DNA of 58,999 bases. Origin: Osedax symbiont Rs1 (GTDB lineage Bacteria > Pseudomonadota > Gammaproteobacteria > Pseudomonadales > Balneatricaceae). How positions within the stretch are numbered: the first letter of the stretch is position 1; the number at the start of each line of letters is the position of its first letter. The notes below the pieces were generated by a model, which searched no databases, was not told where the DNA came from, and was given only the letters and a program-made list of their open reading frames with translations. A program made the translations under genes and the position numbers. Shown here one piece after another: positions 1 to 9,632 of this stretch. Location: positions 330 through 59,328 of the forward strand of contig ASZJ01000093.1 in the NCBI GenBank assembly GCA_000416275.1, given 5' to 3'.

Positions 1-163
1 GATTCAGGATATTGATAGTGGCAGTCGCTGGGTTTGCATTGCAGACCCGTTAAACACCAGCCGAATAATTTGCTCTGCTAGGCATTCTCACCATCTAGTC
101 CGGTTTATACTTGGCAGTGCATTGCCGGCCTAAATTAAGCTCTGCAATACACTGTTGTAGTAC
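1..163. other. Window edge, no confident gene
   Basis: Bases 1-8 (GATTCAGG) match the outer end of the family 1 repeat seen elsewhere in the window, so the edge may cut through a copy. One plus-strand frame is open from base 2 to a TAA at 131-133 (43 codons) and would converge on the transporter gene. I recognise no product in it, and such a short open frame can arise by chance. A gene tail is possible but unproven. Confidence 0.25.
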
Positions 164-1897
164 TTACTTAATGGTAGCAAGTTCTGGGTGGGTATTTTCT
201 ACATGATGTCTGTCCTCGACATGCTTTAAGCCTTTATTAGCCACAAACGCAATCACCAAGAGTGAGGCCATCGCATACATGGTCGTGTTATAGAGGCTCG
301 AAGTTGGATCAATAGTGCCCGCGGGAGCGACTTCCATCAACTTGGCAATAGTCACTGTTTTAGCGGCGACTAAGGTCTCTAATTGCTCGATACCGGCACC
401 AAAGGTCTGCAGAAATAAGCCTGGGTCAATTTTGGCCGATAAGTTATCAATCGCATCATCCACTGAAATCTGCCGTAGATAGGTGATCGCAAAAGGCCCG
501 AGTACACCGGCGGTGCTCCAAGCGGTTAATAGACGCCCGTGAATGCCCCCTACATGTAAAGTACCGAACATATCAGCTAAGTAGGCAGGAATAGTGGCAA
601 AGCCTCCGCCGTACATGGTAAAGATGATCATCGTTGCGCCGTAGAATAACACTAGCCACATCACCGAAGGTTCGACACTGACTTGGGTGGCGACAAACGG
701 AATCGAAACATAGAGCAATATCCCCAGCAAAAAGAAGCAGTGGTAAGTGTTTTTTCTGCCAATTTTATCGGAGGTAGTGGCCCAAAAAAAGCGCCCAACC
801 ATGTTAAATACACTGATCATTAACACGTAGGTAGCGGCAAAGCCGGCATCGACTACCCCGGGTAAGGTCGAGCCAAAAATCTCCGTCATCATGGTCTTGG
901 CCACCCCAATCACCCCGATCCCCGCGGTAACATTGAGACAGAGCATGATCCACAGACGCCAAAACTGTGAGGTCTTAAGTGACTGGTCGATATGCACATG
1001 ATTGGTTGAAATCATCCGCTTGTGAGATTCAGCTTGGCTGGGGGGAGTCCAACCTTCTGGCGCCCAATCTTTAGCGGGAACACGATAAGAAAATGAAGCG
1101 ATGATCATCACGATAAAATACACCACTCCCAAAGTAATAAAGACACTGGCAGCACCAGTGTCACCGGTACCAACCACGTACACGCCCTCTGGTCCAGGAA
1201 CGGGAAGCTTCGCCATATCAGCGACACTGGCGACGACCACTTCGACCTTATTGCCGGCAACTTCTGCAAAGCGGCGGCCACCTTCGGTGATTAAATCAAT
1301 ATCAGTGACTTTGCCTAGATATTCTGGGGCCTGGTAATAAATGGACAACAACCACGTTTTTAAAGGAGCGCCAATCATTGCGCCACCACCAAAGCCCATA
1401 ATCGCCATACCGGTGGCCATGCCTCTTTTATCGGGGAACCAGCGCAGTAAAGTACTTACTGGGGAGACGTAAGCTAGTCCTAAACCGCAACCGCCGAGTG
1501 CTCCGTAACCTAAATAAACTAGCCATAACTGGTGGTAGGCAATGCCTAAACTGCCGACTAGAAAGCCACCGCCCCATAAAAATGCGGCGAGTACACCGAC
1601 CATCCTAGGCCCAACTTCCTCGAGCCACTTTCCACCAATGGCGGCCGCTAAGCCCAAAAATACAATCGCTGTGGAGAAAATCCAAACGACTGAGCTTAAG
1701 CTCCAGTCATCAGCGGAGCTGGCTACGACGCCTATCTGCTTTACCAGTGGGGGATTGAAAATACTCCAGGCATAGACAGAACCTATGCACAGGTGAATAG
1801 CGATGGATGCAGGGGGAACTAACCAGCGGTTGAATCCCTCTTTAGCAACAATTCGCGGCTTCTTTAAAAAGTCCAGCGCACCTTGCGATTGCGACAT
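164..1897 (-). CDS. OFA-family MFS transporter (oxalate/formate antiporter-like)
   Basis: A 577-residue inner-membrane carrier with about 12 transmembrane segments. The first segment carries GSVYAWSIFNPP, a signature of the oxalate:formate antiporter (OFA) branch of the major facilitator superfamily; WFPDKRGMATG follows the fourth helix. A hydrophilic insertion of about 70 residues lies in the middle of the protein, making it longer than typical OFA members (about 400-430). The substrate is probably a small carboxylate, but this cannot be read from sequence. I chose the ATG at 1895-1897 because GGAG sits 8 bases upstream. A longer in-frame start at 1993 overlaps a sigma-54 promoter and is rejected. 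The two upstream genes, a histidine kinase and an NtrC-type regulator on the same strand, very likely control it. Confidence 0.88.
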   Translation of the reverse strand: MSQSQGALDFLKKPRIVAKEGFNRWLVPPASIAIHLCIGSVYAWSIFNPPLVKQIGVVASSADDWSLSSVVWIFSTAIVFLGLAAAIGGKWLEEVGPRMVGVLAAFLWGGGFLVGSLGIAYHQLWLVYLGYGALGGCGLGLAYVSPVSTLLRWFPDKRGMATGMAIMGFGGGAMIGAPLKTWLLSIYYQAPEYLGKVTDIDLITEGGRRFAEVAGNKVEVVVASVADMAKLPVPGPEGVYVVGTGDTGAASVFITLGVVYFIVMIIASFSYRVPAKDWAPEGWTPPSQAESHKRMISTNHVHIDQSLKTSQFWRLWIMLCLNVTAGIGVIGVAKTMMTEIFGSTLPGVVDAGFAATYVLMISVFNMVGRFFWATTSDKIGRKNTYHCFFLLGILLYVSIPFVATQVSVEPSVMWLVLFYGATMIIFTMYGGGFATIPAYLADMFGTLHVGGIHGRLLTAWSTAGVLGPFAITYLRQISVDDAIDNLSAKIDPGLFLQTFGAGIEQLETLVAAKTVTIAKLMEVAPAGTIDPTSSLYNTTMYAMASLLVIAFVANKGLKHVEDRHHVENTHPELATIK

Positions 1898-1977
1898 ATT
1901 TATTACTCCAATGTTATTATTATGGTATTGGTGGTTCTGATGACTGCAATGCTCACAATCAGCCCATAATAGTAATA

Positions 1978-1992
1978 GCAATGCTCGTGCCA
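1978..1992 (-). promoter_or_regulatory. Sigma-54 (RpoN) promoter for the OFA transporter
   Basis: Read on the minus strand the site is TGGCAC-GAGCA-TTGC followed by T, an exact match to the -24/-12 consensus TGGCAC-N5-TTGC(A/T). It lies about 80 bases upstream of the transporter ATG, so the transcript would carry a leader of roughly 70 nucleotides. The adjacent response regulator has the AAA+ domain needed to activate this type of promoter. Confidence 0.85.
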
Positions 1993-2075
1993 TTTATTAT
2001 ATGTAATTATATCAAAAGGTTAGTAGATTTTATGAGTGTTGCTGTGGGTAATAAATATGCAGTTTGCTGGCTGGT

Positions 2076-2092
2076 TGGGTTGTTATGACCCA
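2076..2092. promoter_or_regulatory. Candidate enhancer (UAS) for the NtrC-type regulator
   Basis: TGGGT-TGTTATG-ACCCA is a perfect inverted repeat with 5-base arms, centred about 100 bases upstream of the sigma-54 promoter, the usual distance for an enhancer-binding protein site. A second palindrome, CCCTGCAGGG, follows at 2099-2108 just beyond the kinase stop codon. Either could be the operator; the assignment rests on position and symmetry only. Confidence 0.35.
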
Positions 2093-2111
2093 CTGCAGCC
2101 CTGCAGGGTGA

Positions 2112-4169
2112 CTATTTTATTTTAAAGGGAGTTGCCGCTAGCTGTGAGGTGTTTTTTGGCAGCCAAATATAAAACTGGCTGCCGATCTCCGGCCGTGATT
2201 TTACCGCTATTCTCGCGTCTAATCCCTGTAAAATTGAATAACTGACCGCCAGCCCAAGGCCTGTTCCACCGGGGGTTTTACTAAAGAATGGATCGAAAAT
2301 TCGCTGCAAATACTCGGCTGCGATGCCGTAGCCATTATCTTTAACCGAGATTAAAATACCTTGTTGACGCCAGTTGCGACTGCGGATGATGATGCGGCCG
2401 TGGTTTCTCGATGCCGCGATGGCATTAGTCAGTAAATTGATGATTACTTGCTGCATTTGCTGACGGTTGCTACAGATCACCGTACTCGCCTTAAGGTCTA
2501 AGGTTAACTGAATATTTTTAGCATTTAAATCATGCTTGATTAAGACGATGGTCGATTCAATAACATCGTTAATCGAAAGATTTTTTAATTCGCTGGTAGA
2601 CTCTGTAGGTCGAGAAAATTGCAGTAAATCATTGATGATAGAGCGGATACGTTCGACTTGCTGGACGATTAACTCCACTTCATCGCTGACTTTTTCTCCA
2701 GCCTCACCCAGCTCGCTCATCAGCAGGTCTAGATAGCCTAAAATAACTGCGGTTGGGTTGTTTATTTCGTGGGCAATACCAGCCGTGAGTTCACCGATCG
2801 CGGCCAATTTTTCCCTGGCGATCAATTGCTCTCTGGTGTTATGTAACAATTTTATATGCTGATTAAGCGCTTTGGTGCGTTGGCTAACCTTTACTTCTAA
2901 CTGATCGGCTGAATATTGAATGTGGTCGTGTTGTCGCTCTAGTTGATCGAGCATCAAATTAAACTCTAGGCTCAAAGTGAGTAGCTCATTGCTAGTTTTG
3001 GCCGGTAAAATGATGCGCTGGCGATGACCTTTGCGGACATTATTGATCACGGTGACCATGGTTTCTATCGGCTTGAAAATTCCTTTTGCACCGAGTATCA
3101 CCAATAATCCAAACACTGTGACTATTACTACGAAGATCAATAGTAGCTGCCACATCCATCGATAAAAATCACGTTTAAAAGGCGCTTCTAAAAAACCGGC
3201 ATAAATCATCCCAATGCGCTGGTTGTAAACATCGGTAATCGGCAAGTAACCTGAAATATACCAATCGCTAACCACAAAAGCGCGGTCAATCCAGCGCTTT
3301 CCCTGAACCAGTACTTTCTCGCGAACTTGCTCGGAGACTCGGCTGCCCAGCGCGCGGTCTTCCGGCTTTTTCAATGCGGGGACGTTGGTGCTAATCCGTA
3401 CATCTTGTAAAAAAATAGTCACAGTGCCGACGCTATCATAAGCCAGTGATAAATCACTGTAGACCGTGGCTTTAATTTGATCGACCAGTGTGGCATTTCC
3501 ATTCATTAACACCCCGGCGCTCAACAGCGCCTGCACTTTTCCCTGTTGATCTGCCAGAGGGTAAACTAAATGCAAGATCATGCCGCGATCTTCAACCATT
3601 TTAGCGCTGGGCTTGGCTTTCTCAGTGGCGATTAAAGTCACTATGGCACGTTTTGCCAAAGCGCTGGAAAATTTTTGTAATTGGAGATTGCTGAATACTT
3701 CAACACCGCTTACAGCTCGGCCGTTAATCGCCTGCTTGAACAGCGGGCTAGTGGAACCTGAACAGTCTTGAGGCTGCAATAGCTGACAGCCATTAGTTGA
3801 TAAAAGCTGAATGAAATCGAGCTTTGAGAGCTGCTTCAATTTTTTTAGCTGGCTAGTTAATGCCTTGGCTTTGAGAGGCGTTTGCGGTGATAGTGGGTTT
3901 GATTGTAAATAAATTTTGCGGAACTGCAGCGATTGAGCGAGTAGCGAGAGCTCGGTGAGATAGTTTTGTTGGGTGTTGCGAAAGCTTTGATCAGCCACTG
4001 CCAAGTCGGTACTCACCTTCATTAATAAATGCCGGTAACCTGATTCAGTGGTCCAATAATACAACATTCCCAGTAACACCGAAGCCATCAAAAACATTGG
4101 GCACAGTACCAAGATCAAGATCCGCAGACGGATGCTCTGTAATAGAGGTGTCTGTTTAGCCGCGGACAT
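2112..4169 (-). CDS. Sensor histidine kinase, NtrB/DctB-type architecture
   Basis: A 685-residue membrane kinase that should phosphorylate the regulator encoded just upstream. Transmembrane helix 1 spans about residues 15-38, followed by a periplasmic Cache-like sensor of about 300 residues and helix 2 at about 340-360. A HAMP-like linker with a coiled coil leads to the H-box GIAHEINNP (phospho-acceptor His467), the N-box around Asn582, the G1 box DNGYG (611-615) and the G2 box GTGLGL (635-640). All catalytic motifs are intact. The ATG overlaps the end of the regulator gene by 14 bases, indicating co-transcription and translational coupling. The sensed ligand is unknown; the downstream transporter suggests a small carboxylate. 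Confidence 0.88.
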   Translation of the reverse strand: MSAAKQTPLLQSIRLRILILVLCPMFLMASVLLGMLYYWTTESGYRHLLMKVSTDLAVADQSFRNTQQNYLTELSLLAQSLQFRKIYLQSNPLSPQTPLKAKALTSQLKKLKQLSKLDFIQLLSTNGCQLLQPQDCSGSTSPLFKQAINGRAVSGVEVFSNLQLQKFSSALAKRAIVTLIATEKAKPSAKMVEDRGMILHLVYPLADQQGKVQALLSAGVLMNGNATLVDQIKATVYSDLSLAYDSVGTVTIFLQDVRISTNVPALKKPEDRALGSRVSEQVREKVLVQGKRWIDRAFVVSDWYISGYLPITDVYNQRIGMIYAGFLEAPFKRDFYRWMWQLLLIFVVIVTVFGLLVILGAKGIFKPIETMVTVINNVRKGHRQRIILPAKTSNELLTLSLEFNLMLDQLERQHDHIQYSADQLEVKVSQRTKALNQHIKLLHNTREQLIAREKLAAIGELTAGIAHEINNPTAVILGYLDLLMSELGEAGEKVSDEVELIVQQVERIRSIINDLLQFSRPTESTSELKNLSINDVIESTIVLIKHDLNAKNIQLTLDLKASTVICSNRQQMQQVIINLLTNAIAASRNHGRIIIRSRNWRQQGILISVKDNGYGIAAEYLQRIFDPFFSKTPGGTGLGLAVSYSILQGLDARIAVKSRPEIGSQFYIWLPKNTSQLAATPFKIK

Positions 4170-5529
4170 TTTCGCCGGTGCTAAGTTCGCGTTTTCTATC
4201 TAAGGTTTTTCGGGTGATCCCCAGCAGCTTAGCGGCCTGGCTTTTATTGCCATGGCAGGCATTTAGCACCATTTCAAGATGTTGTAATTGGACTTTTTGT
4301 AAATCCCAGTCTAGTGGGAAGCCCATTACTGGCTGCTGTTCTGGTTGGAAAACGCTGCTGGGTAAAAGCTGCTTGAGTGGGCAGCTGAGTAACATGGCCC
4401 GCTCTAGTAAATTGCGCAGCTCGCGGACATTCCCCGGCCACTGATACGCTTGCAGTGCCATCAGTTCAGCTGCGTCGATAGTAATAGGCTCTAGGGCTAA
4501 CGCATCTGCCAGCTGACGGATAAAGTGATCACAGAGGTCCGGTATATCTTCCGGGCGATTCCGCAGGGGAGGTAAGGTGATAGGTAGAATATTTAAACGA
4601 TAATATAAATCCGCTCGAAATAGTTTATCGCTGACCAATTGAGTTAATGGCTTATTGCTGGCAGTGACAATTCTTACATCGATGTTTTTCTCTCTGTTCG
4701 AACCGAGCGGACGGATTGTTGACTCTTCTAAAACCCGCAGTAGCTTTCCTTGCAAGGGCAGTGGTAGCTCACTTATTTCATCGAGAAATAGCGTGCCACC
4801 ATCGGCATAGCTAAAGAGTCCCTGGCGCGCTTGCGTGGCGTTGGTAAACGCTCCTTTAAGATGGCCGAACAACTCAGATTCGATCAATTCAGGTGCAATT
4901 GCCGCGCAATTGATCGGCACAAACCCTCCTTTGCGGCCGCTGAGTTTGTGCAGTGCGCTGGCGACCAATTCTTTGCCGGTGCCGGTTTCCCCTTCAATTA
5001 AAACCGTTGATTTAGTGGCGGCGACTCTGGCGATTAATTGATTGACCTGTTGCATCGAAGCAGAATTTCCGATGATCGAGCTGCAGCCATCTTGGCGGGC
5101 AAGTCGGTGTTTGTAAGCAGAGTTTTGTCGCGCTAAACAGAGGCTTTCGAAGCAGCGGTCAACGGCTGCTTGCATTTGTTCTAAGCGAAAAGGTTTTAAG
5201 ATGAAGTCGCCGACACCGAGGCGAACGGCGGCCACCGCATTGTCTAAATTAGCAAAGCCAGTCATTAATATGATGGCGGTGTTTGGCAGGGTTTGCTGAA
5301 AGCTCTGGATCCAAGAAATGCCCGACTGCCCAGGCATATTAATATCGACAATCATTAAATCGTAGAGTTTTTGTCTGCGTAATAGCTCGGCAGCCACAGT
5401 GTCAGAAGCGGTGTCGACCACGGCATATTTTTTTTTAAGCGCCCGTGCAAGAAAGTTGCAAATACCTTCCTCATCGTCGACGATAAGAATAGAAAATGCG
5501 GCAGATGGGGCTGTGCTACTCGCTGACAT
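4156..5529 (-). CDS. Sigma-54-dependent response regulator (NtrC/DctD type)
   Basis: A 457-residue activator with three domains. The receiver (about 10-125) has the acidic pair Asp19/Glu20, phospho-acceptor Asp62 and Lys112. The AAA+ domain (about 152-380) has Walker A GETGTGKE at 180-187, the sigma-54 contact loop GAFTNA at 226-231 (a variant of GAFTGA) and Walker B GGTLFLDEI at 244-252. The C-terminal Fis-type helix-turn-helix is at about 425-447. It should bind an enhancer and open a sigma-54 promoter; a consensus one precedes the transporter two genes downstream. It is the first gene of the pair, with GAGG about 5 bases before the ATG. Confidence 0.9.
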   Translation of the reverse strand: MSASSTAPSAAFSILIVDDEEGICNFLARALKKKYAVVDTASDTVAAELLRRQKLYDLMIVDINMPGQSGISWIQSFQQTLPNTAIILMTGFANLDNAVAAVRLGVGDFILKPFRLEQMQAAVDRCFESLCLARQNSAYKHRLARQDGCSSIIGNSASMQQVNQLIARVAATKSTVLIEGETGTGKELVASALHKLSGRKGGFVPINCAAIAPELIESELFGHLKGAFTNATQARQGLFSYADGGTLFLDEISELPLPLQGKLLRVLEESTIRPLGSNREKNIDVRIVTASNKPLTQLVSDKLFRADLYYRLNILPITLPPLRNRPEDIPDLCDHFIRQLADALALEPITIDAAELMALQAYQWPGNVRELRNLLERAMLLSCPLKQLLPSSVFQPEQQPVMGFPLDWDLQKVQLQHLEMVLNACHGNKSQAAKLLGITRKTLDRKRELSTGENVRG

Positions 5530-5863
5530 GCGGCCTCTATAAAGGTTATCAAGTAAGCTAGAAATGTTCTATTTGTGAGGCGTAAGCTGCCAGTGACGCT
5601 GGAACTTCATGCTAGAGGTATCTACTTAACTTGTATCAATTTTTATTGTTTTCTAAGCTAAAACTAACATCATTATTAGAGGATTACTACGGGCTGTTAA
5701 AGATTGAGCACAAGCTTAAAAAGTAGCGTGATCCAAGAGGGCTGCTAAATAAGTGACGCATGCACAGTGTGGGCGGGCACCGAAACTGTAAACCAGTGTG
5801 TCAGGTATAGCACTTCGTAATGTGATATCTTCAACTTATCGTTGTTCCTTTGAGGAGTTCGCT
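5530..5863. other. Divergent intergenic region, regulator / LRR gene
   Basis: This gap separates two genes transcribed outward. Promoters for both must lie here, but I see no convincing -35/-10 pair. No repeat copy, riboswitch motif or small gene is evident. Confidence 0.5.
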
Positions 5864-6613
5864 ATGCCAGTTAAATATAGAAAAGAAATCTTCTTTTGCG
5901 GGTTGTTGACCGCTCTGATAGCCATGCAAACTCATGCATTTTCGCTTAACAGCATCCAAAAAGTGACTGATGCGATAAATAGCGACATGCAGAGCCTATC
6001 CCTTGATGAGTTTAAGGATGACCTCCATTTTCCAGCTAAGCTCTCTGAATTCAAGTCCTTGGAAATTTTAAACGCCAATGGCAATCAAATTTCCGATATT
6101 TCTATGCTGAGCGATTTGAAAAATCTTAGGTATCTATCACTGATCTACACAGAGGTAAAAGATATCAGCCCTCTGGCGCAGTTAGTTGCACTGGAGCGGT
6201 TAAGTCTTAAAGGCACTAAGGTAACCAATATTGATCCTCTTAGTGATTTAACTAATTTACTAACGCTGTCTTTGTATGCCAACAAAGTGACAGATATCAG
6301 CTCATTGGCGAAACTCACTCAATTACAAAATCTCAACCTCGGCTACACTTTAGCGCAAGACATTTCAGTATTGAAACACTTAAAAAATTTGCGCAGATTG
6401 AATATGTTGTGGATGCCAATTAAAGATTTTTCGGTGCTCAAAGAGTTGACATCACTGGAGCATTTAGATGTTAGTTACACCAAATTTGATGATTTTGAAT
6501 TATTGTTATCGATGAAAAATTTAAAGTCATTAACCATTGAAATGGGCAAGGTAGGGCAAGCTAAAGTACTATATAAAATGGTGGCTAGAGGCTTGAAAAT
6601 TAACTATCGTTAG
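5864..6613 (+). CDS. Secreted leucine-rich-repeat protein
   Basis: A 249-residue protein starting at the ATG at 5864, which has GAGGAG 6 bases upstream; an upstream in-frame start at 5798 lacks this and would bury the signal peptide. Residues 1-26 form a signal peptide with a likely cut after THA. The rest consists of about eight 22-residue leucine-rich repeats of the internalin/SDS22 kind, with the recurring core LxxLxxLxLxxxxVxDISPL. Such repeats bind proteins, and the export signal places this one in the periplasm or outside. No anchor, lipobox or enzymatic domain is visible. It stands alone, transcribed in the same direction as the chemoreceptor gene 420 bases downstream. Its partner is unknown. 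Confidence 0.75.
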   Translation: MPVKYRKEIFFCGLLTALIAMQTHAFSLNSIQKVTDAINSDMQSLSLDEFKDDLHFPAKLSEFKSLEILNANGNQISDISMLSDLKNLRYLSLIYTEVKDISPLAQLVALERLSLKGTKVTNIDPLSDLTNLLTLSLYANKVTDISSLAKLTQLQNLNLGYTLAQDISVLKHLKNLRRLNMLWMPIKDFSVLKELTSLEHLDVSYTKFDDFELLLSMKNLKSLTIEMGKVGQAKVLYKMVARGLKINYR

Positions 6614-6954
6614 CCGGAGAATTGAGTGCCTAGCCACTGTGTCAACTGCTATTCCACTCTCTGGTCGCACCAGCCTAGAGACACTATGGCTAAAATCTGT
6701 TATTAATGTACGTCGAGATGGCGGCTGTAGGCTAATTAGTACCCGCTTCATTTGCCAAACCCTATCTCCAGTTAAATAAGCACAATAAAGATAAAAGCTA
6801 GTGGAATGGTGTTCCTGAAATCGCGTAAATTAATTAGCGATATCGGGAGTCAATTGTTGTTAAAAATCATTAAATGTTAGTTAGCTTAAAAAAGTGTCCC
6901 GCTAGTGATTTACTATAGGATTAGCTATGACCGAAAAAAATAATAGAAAAATAA

Positions 6955-6982
6955 TTGTCAGCGCCAGATCTTTAACTATAAT
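6955..6982 (+). promoter_or_regulatory. Sigma-70 promoter of the chemoreceptor gene
   Basis: TTGTCA and TATAAT are separated by 16 bases, a 5/6 and a 6/6 match to consensus. Transcription would start near 6989, leaving a leader of about 45 bases before the ATG at 7036. The rest of the 6614-7035 gap shows nothing else I can assign, and no sigma-28 motif. Confidence 0.65.
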
Positions 6983-7035
6983 TAGCGCATAGAACCTTCA
7001 GGTTTAATTGGAATTTCAATATTTAAGGAGTAATT

Positions 7036-9057
7036 ATGTTTAAGTCGCTTCGCGCCAAACTTGCCACTTCTTTTGGGGTGATTTTTTTCATTTTAGTACT
7101 AGCTACAGGTTCCAATTTATATTATGTGAATCAAGTTAATGAAGTTCAAGATAGAGTGATAAAGCTACGTTTTGAAACAGTTAAAGCCGGTAAAGATATC
7201 AATAATGGGATAAATTCTTCACTGGCGGCCCTGCGCGGTTATATGATTTTAGGAGGAGATCCAGCGAAGGGAGCCGAGATGAAAAAACAGCGCGCGGCTG
7301 CCTGGTTGTTAATCGAGAAAAGTATTGCGACGTTTAATGCGGTTTCCGTAAATTGGACGGTGCCCAAAAATCTGCAAACGTTCGCAAAACTGAAAAAGGT
7401 GCTGGTTGAGTTTAAAGAAGCTCAGCAGCTAGTTGAAGAGGTGGCGCAGCACAAATCTAACATCGCGTCATATCAAGTACTGTTAGTTGAAGCGGCGCCT
7501 AGAGCGGCTAAAATATTATCAACACTCACTGGCATCATCGACTTAGAAGAACAGCAATATGCGAGTAAAGGGCGCAAGGCAATGTTGATTCAGCTGGCTA
7601 ATTCCAGAGGGTCATTTGCGATAGGCTTGGCGAATATCAGAGCATATTTACTTTCGGGGGATCAAAAGTTTAAGGAGCTTTTTGAGCAAAAATGGCAAAC
7701 TAATGAAAAAGCCTATCAGCTGATCGAGCAAAATTACAGAAATCTTTTGAGCCCTGAGCAACAAACTCTCTGGCAAGTTTATAAGCAGTACCGAGCGGAG
7801 TTTTCGACAATCCCAAAGACTATGTTCACACTGAGAGTTGCCGATGACTGGAATAAAGCCAATTATATACTCGCTACCCAAGCGGCGCCTAAAGCTACTT
7901 TAGCGGTGGATTATTTAAAGCAAATGCAAGCCTCGCAAAATGCTTTGCTGCAGAGTGATGAAGAGACTTTGCAATCCAGTTCTGCCATGCAAGTGACCAT
8001 TTTGCTTATAGGGGCTTGTTCCTCGCTGTTGATTTCTATCCTAGTGGCGATTTGGTTTAGTAACGATTTGATCAGCAGATTAAACCCGGTGCTACGCAAA
8101 GCGTTAGATATATCAAAAAACAATTTGTCGACTCCGGAGTTAGTCATAAAAGGTCGGGATGAAATTGCGGTGTTGACGGATGCGGTTAATCAAATGAATC
8201 GCGCGTTAATCGATACTTTATCAACGACTGCTGAATCAATGCAGGGAGTCTCGAACGAAGCTAATAATATTTATATTGCCAATACCAATATGTCGAAGAC
8301 GATCGGTCAGCAGAATGAGCAAATTAGCCTGATAGCGGCAGCTATTGAAGAGTTGTCAGCATCGTCGCTAGAAGTTTCAAATAGCAGTGAGGATACTGCC
8401 CAATCAGCGGCCAGTTCGCTAGAGAATGCTGAGCAAGGGGGGGAGTTGGTGAATAATTCTCTACAACAAATGAATGAAATAAGTGTGGCGTTTAATCAAA
8501 GCGCTGAGTCTATCAATTCGCTAAGCGAGCAAAGTGCCAAAGTAGAAGGGATTTTAGGCGTGATCAGGGGGATTGCAGAGCAAACTAATTTACTGGCTTT
8601 AAACGCGGCTATTGAAGCGGCGCGTGCCGGAGAATCAGGGCGAGGTTTTGCGGTGGTTGCCGATGAAGTGAGGCAACTTGCCAGTAGAACGACAGAGGCG
8701 ACGACGGAAATTGAAACCGCGATAGATAAGATGAGAACAGATGCTGACATCGCAGTAAAAAGCATCGATGCCGGGCGTGATAAAGTGCAGCACGGTAAAG
8801 AGATTTCAAATCAAGTGTCCGAAATGTTGCAGTTGATCATTGGCAGTGCCACTGACGTTTCTGATAAAGTGCAGCAGATTGCCTCTAATTCAAATGAGCA
8901 GTCTATAGTGACTGCGGAGATTGCTGAAAACACCAATCAGGCGTCGAGTCTGTCACTGGCTGTTAGCGAAGGGATTGGAGATGTCGTTGAAATGACCAAA
9001 ATGGTGTCTGAGGATTCGTCTAATCGTGCGGACAATTTGTTGAAAATGCTTAAATAA
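7036..9057 (+). CDS. Methyl-accepting chemotaxis protein, helical sensor
   Basis: A 673-residue chemoreceptor. Transmembrane helices are at about 11-31 and 318-341. The periplasmic part between them (about 285 residues) is predicted all-helical and appears to have two modules, as in HBM (helical bimodular) sensors. A HAMP domain follows, then a long cytoplasmic coiled coil whose hairpin tip at about 513-549 carries the invariant [19 protein letters not shown]. No CheR-tethering pentapeptide is present at the C terminus, which ends KMLK. AAGGAG lies 5 bases before the ATG. The ligand is unknown. No che genes are nearby, so it must feed a signalling array encoded elsewhere. Confidence 0.9.
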   Translation: MFKSLRAKLATSFGVIFFILVLATGSNLYYVNQVNEVQDRVIKLRFETVKAGKDINNGINSSLAALRGYMILGGDPAKGAEMKKQRAAAWLLIEKSIATFNAVSVNWTVPKNLQTFAKLKKVLVEFKEAQQLVEEVAQHKSNIASYQVLLVEAAPRAAKILSTLTGIIDLEEQQYASKGRKAMLIQLANSRGSFAIGLANIRAYLLSGDQKFKELFEQKWQTNEKAYQLIEQNYRNLLSPEQQTLWQVYKQYRAEFSTIPKTMFTLRVADDWNKANYILATQAAPKATLAVDYLKQMQASQNALLQSDEETLQSSSAMQVTILLIGACSSLLISILVAIWFSNDLISRLNPVLRKALDISKNNLSTPELVIKGRDEIAVLTDAVNQMNRALIDTLSTTAESMQGVSNEANNIYIANTNMSKTIGQQNEQISLIAAAIEELSASSLEVSNSSEDTAQSAASSLENAEQGGELVNNSLQQMNEISVAFNQSAESINSLSEQSAKVEGILGVIRGIAEQTNLLALNAAIEAARAGESGRGFAVVADEVRQLASRTTEATTEIETAIDKMRTDADIAVKSIDAGRDKVQHGKEISNQVSEMLQLIIGSATDVSDKVQQIASNSNEQSIVTAEIAENTNQASSLSLAVSEGIGDVVEMTKMVSEDSSNRADNLLKMLK

Positions 9058-9071
9058 TTTTTTAATTTAAA

Positions 9072-9140
9072 CCTGAATCCGTGACTTTAACGTAAATCAA
9101 GAGCTTGCGCTATGTGGTGCAGTGAAATCACCGATTTAGG
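9072..9140. repeat. Family 1 MITE-like repeat, internally deleted copy
   Basis: Both ends match the family 1 terminal repeats (left CCTGAATCCGTGACTT, right AATCACCGATTTAGG), but the copy is only 69 bp against 160 bp for full elements: the central part is missing. Flanks TTAAA and TTGAA could be a decayed 5-base target duplication. It sits right behind the chemoreceptor stop codon. The remaining gap to 9632 shows nothing else I can name. Confidence 0.7.
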
Positions 9141-9632
9141 TTGAAATGAACATTATCCCCAGCTGTCGACACTGGCAGCTATTTACTGTGGATGGATATA
9201 TTCTGCCATCGATAGTGTTCACTACTTGTTCGAACTCTAATTTGTCCTGACATTCACTGCTAAATATATATTTCGCATGTCCAGCCTTTGGTGGCTACGG
9301 GGTTGGCTTAAATAGCCTCTGGATAAGTCTCGTACGCCCCTGACACACAGAAAAATTGTGCTTTTGATTAATAAGTTTCGCTAGGTCAGCAGTATCCCCG
9401 CTGTTTAATTATCAACTTGCTCAGTACTCTTGCTTAGTACTATCGTTGTGCGTGCTTATAGAAAAGTGGTTTGTGTTTTAAAAACAGACCAATAAATAGC
9501 GCTGTAGGATGAATATTCAGCAAATTAGATAACCACATCGACTATATCCGCGCAACTAGGTACAATGTGCGGCCTTAATTTAAGTGAATACATTTTGATT
9601 CACTGTTTATCTAATCTATTGGAAACTGACTT

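Noticed and set aside
1898-1993. Longer start for the OFA transporter at 1993
   Set aside because: The extra 32 codons read through the sigma-54 promoter, have no transporter-like sequence and lack a ribosome-binding site. The ATG at 1897 has GGAG at the correct distance.
5686-5800. Possible c-di-GMP or other riboswitch before the LRR gene
   Set aside because: GTGACGCATGCACAGTG looked suggestive, but the remaining conserved bases and stems of known classes are missing.
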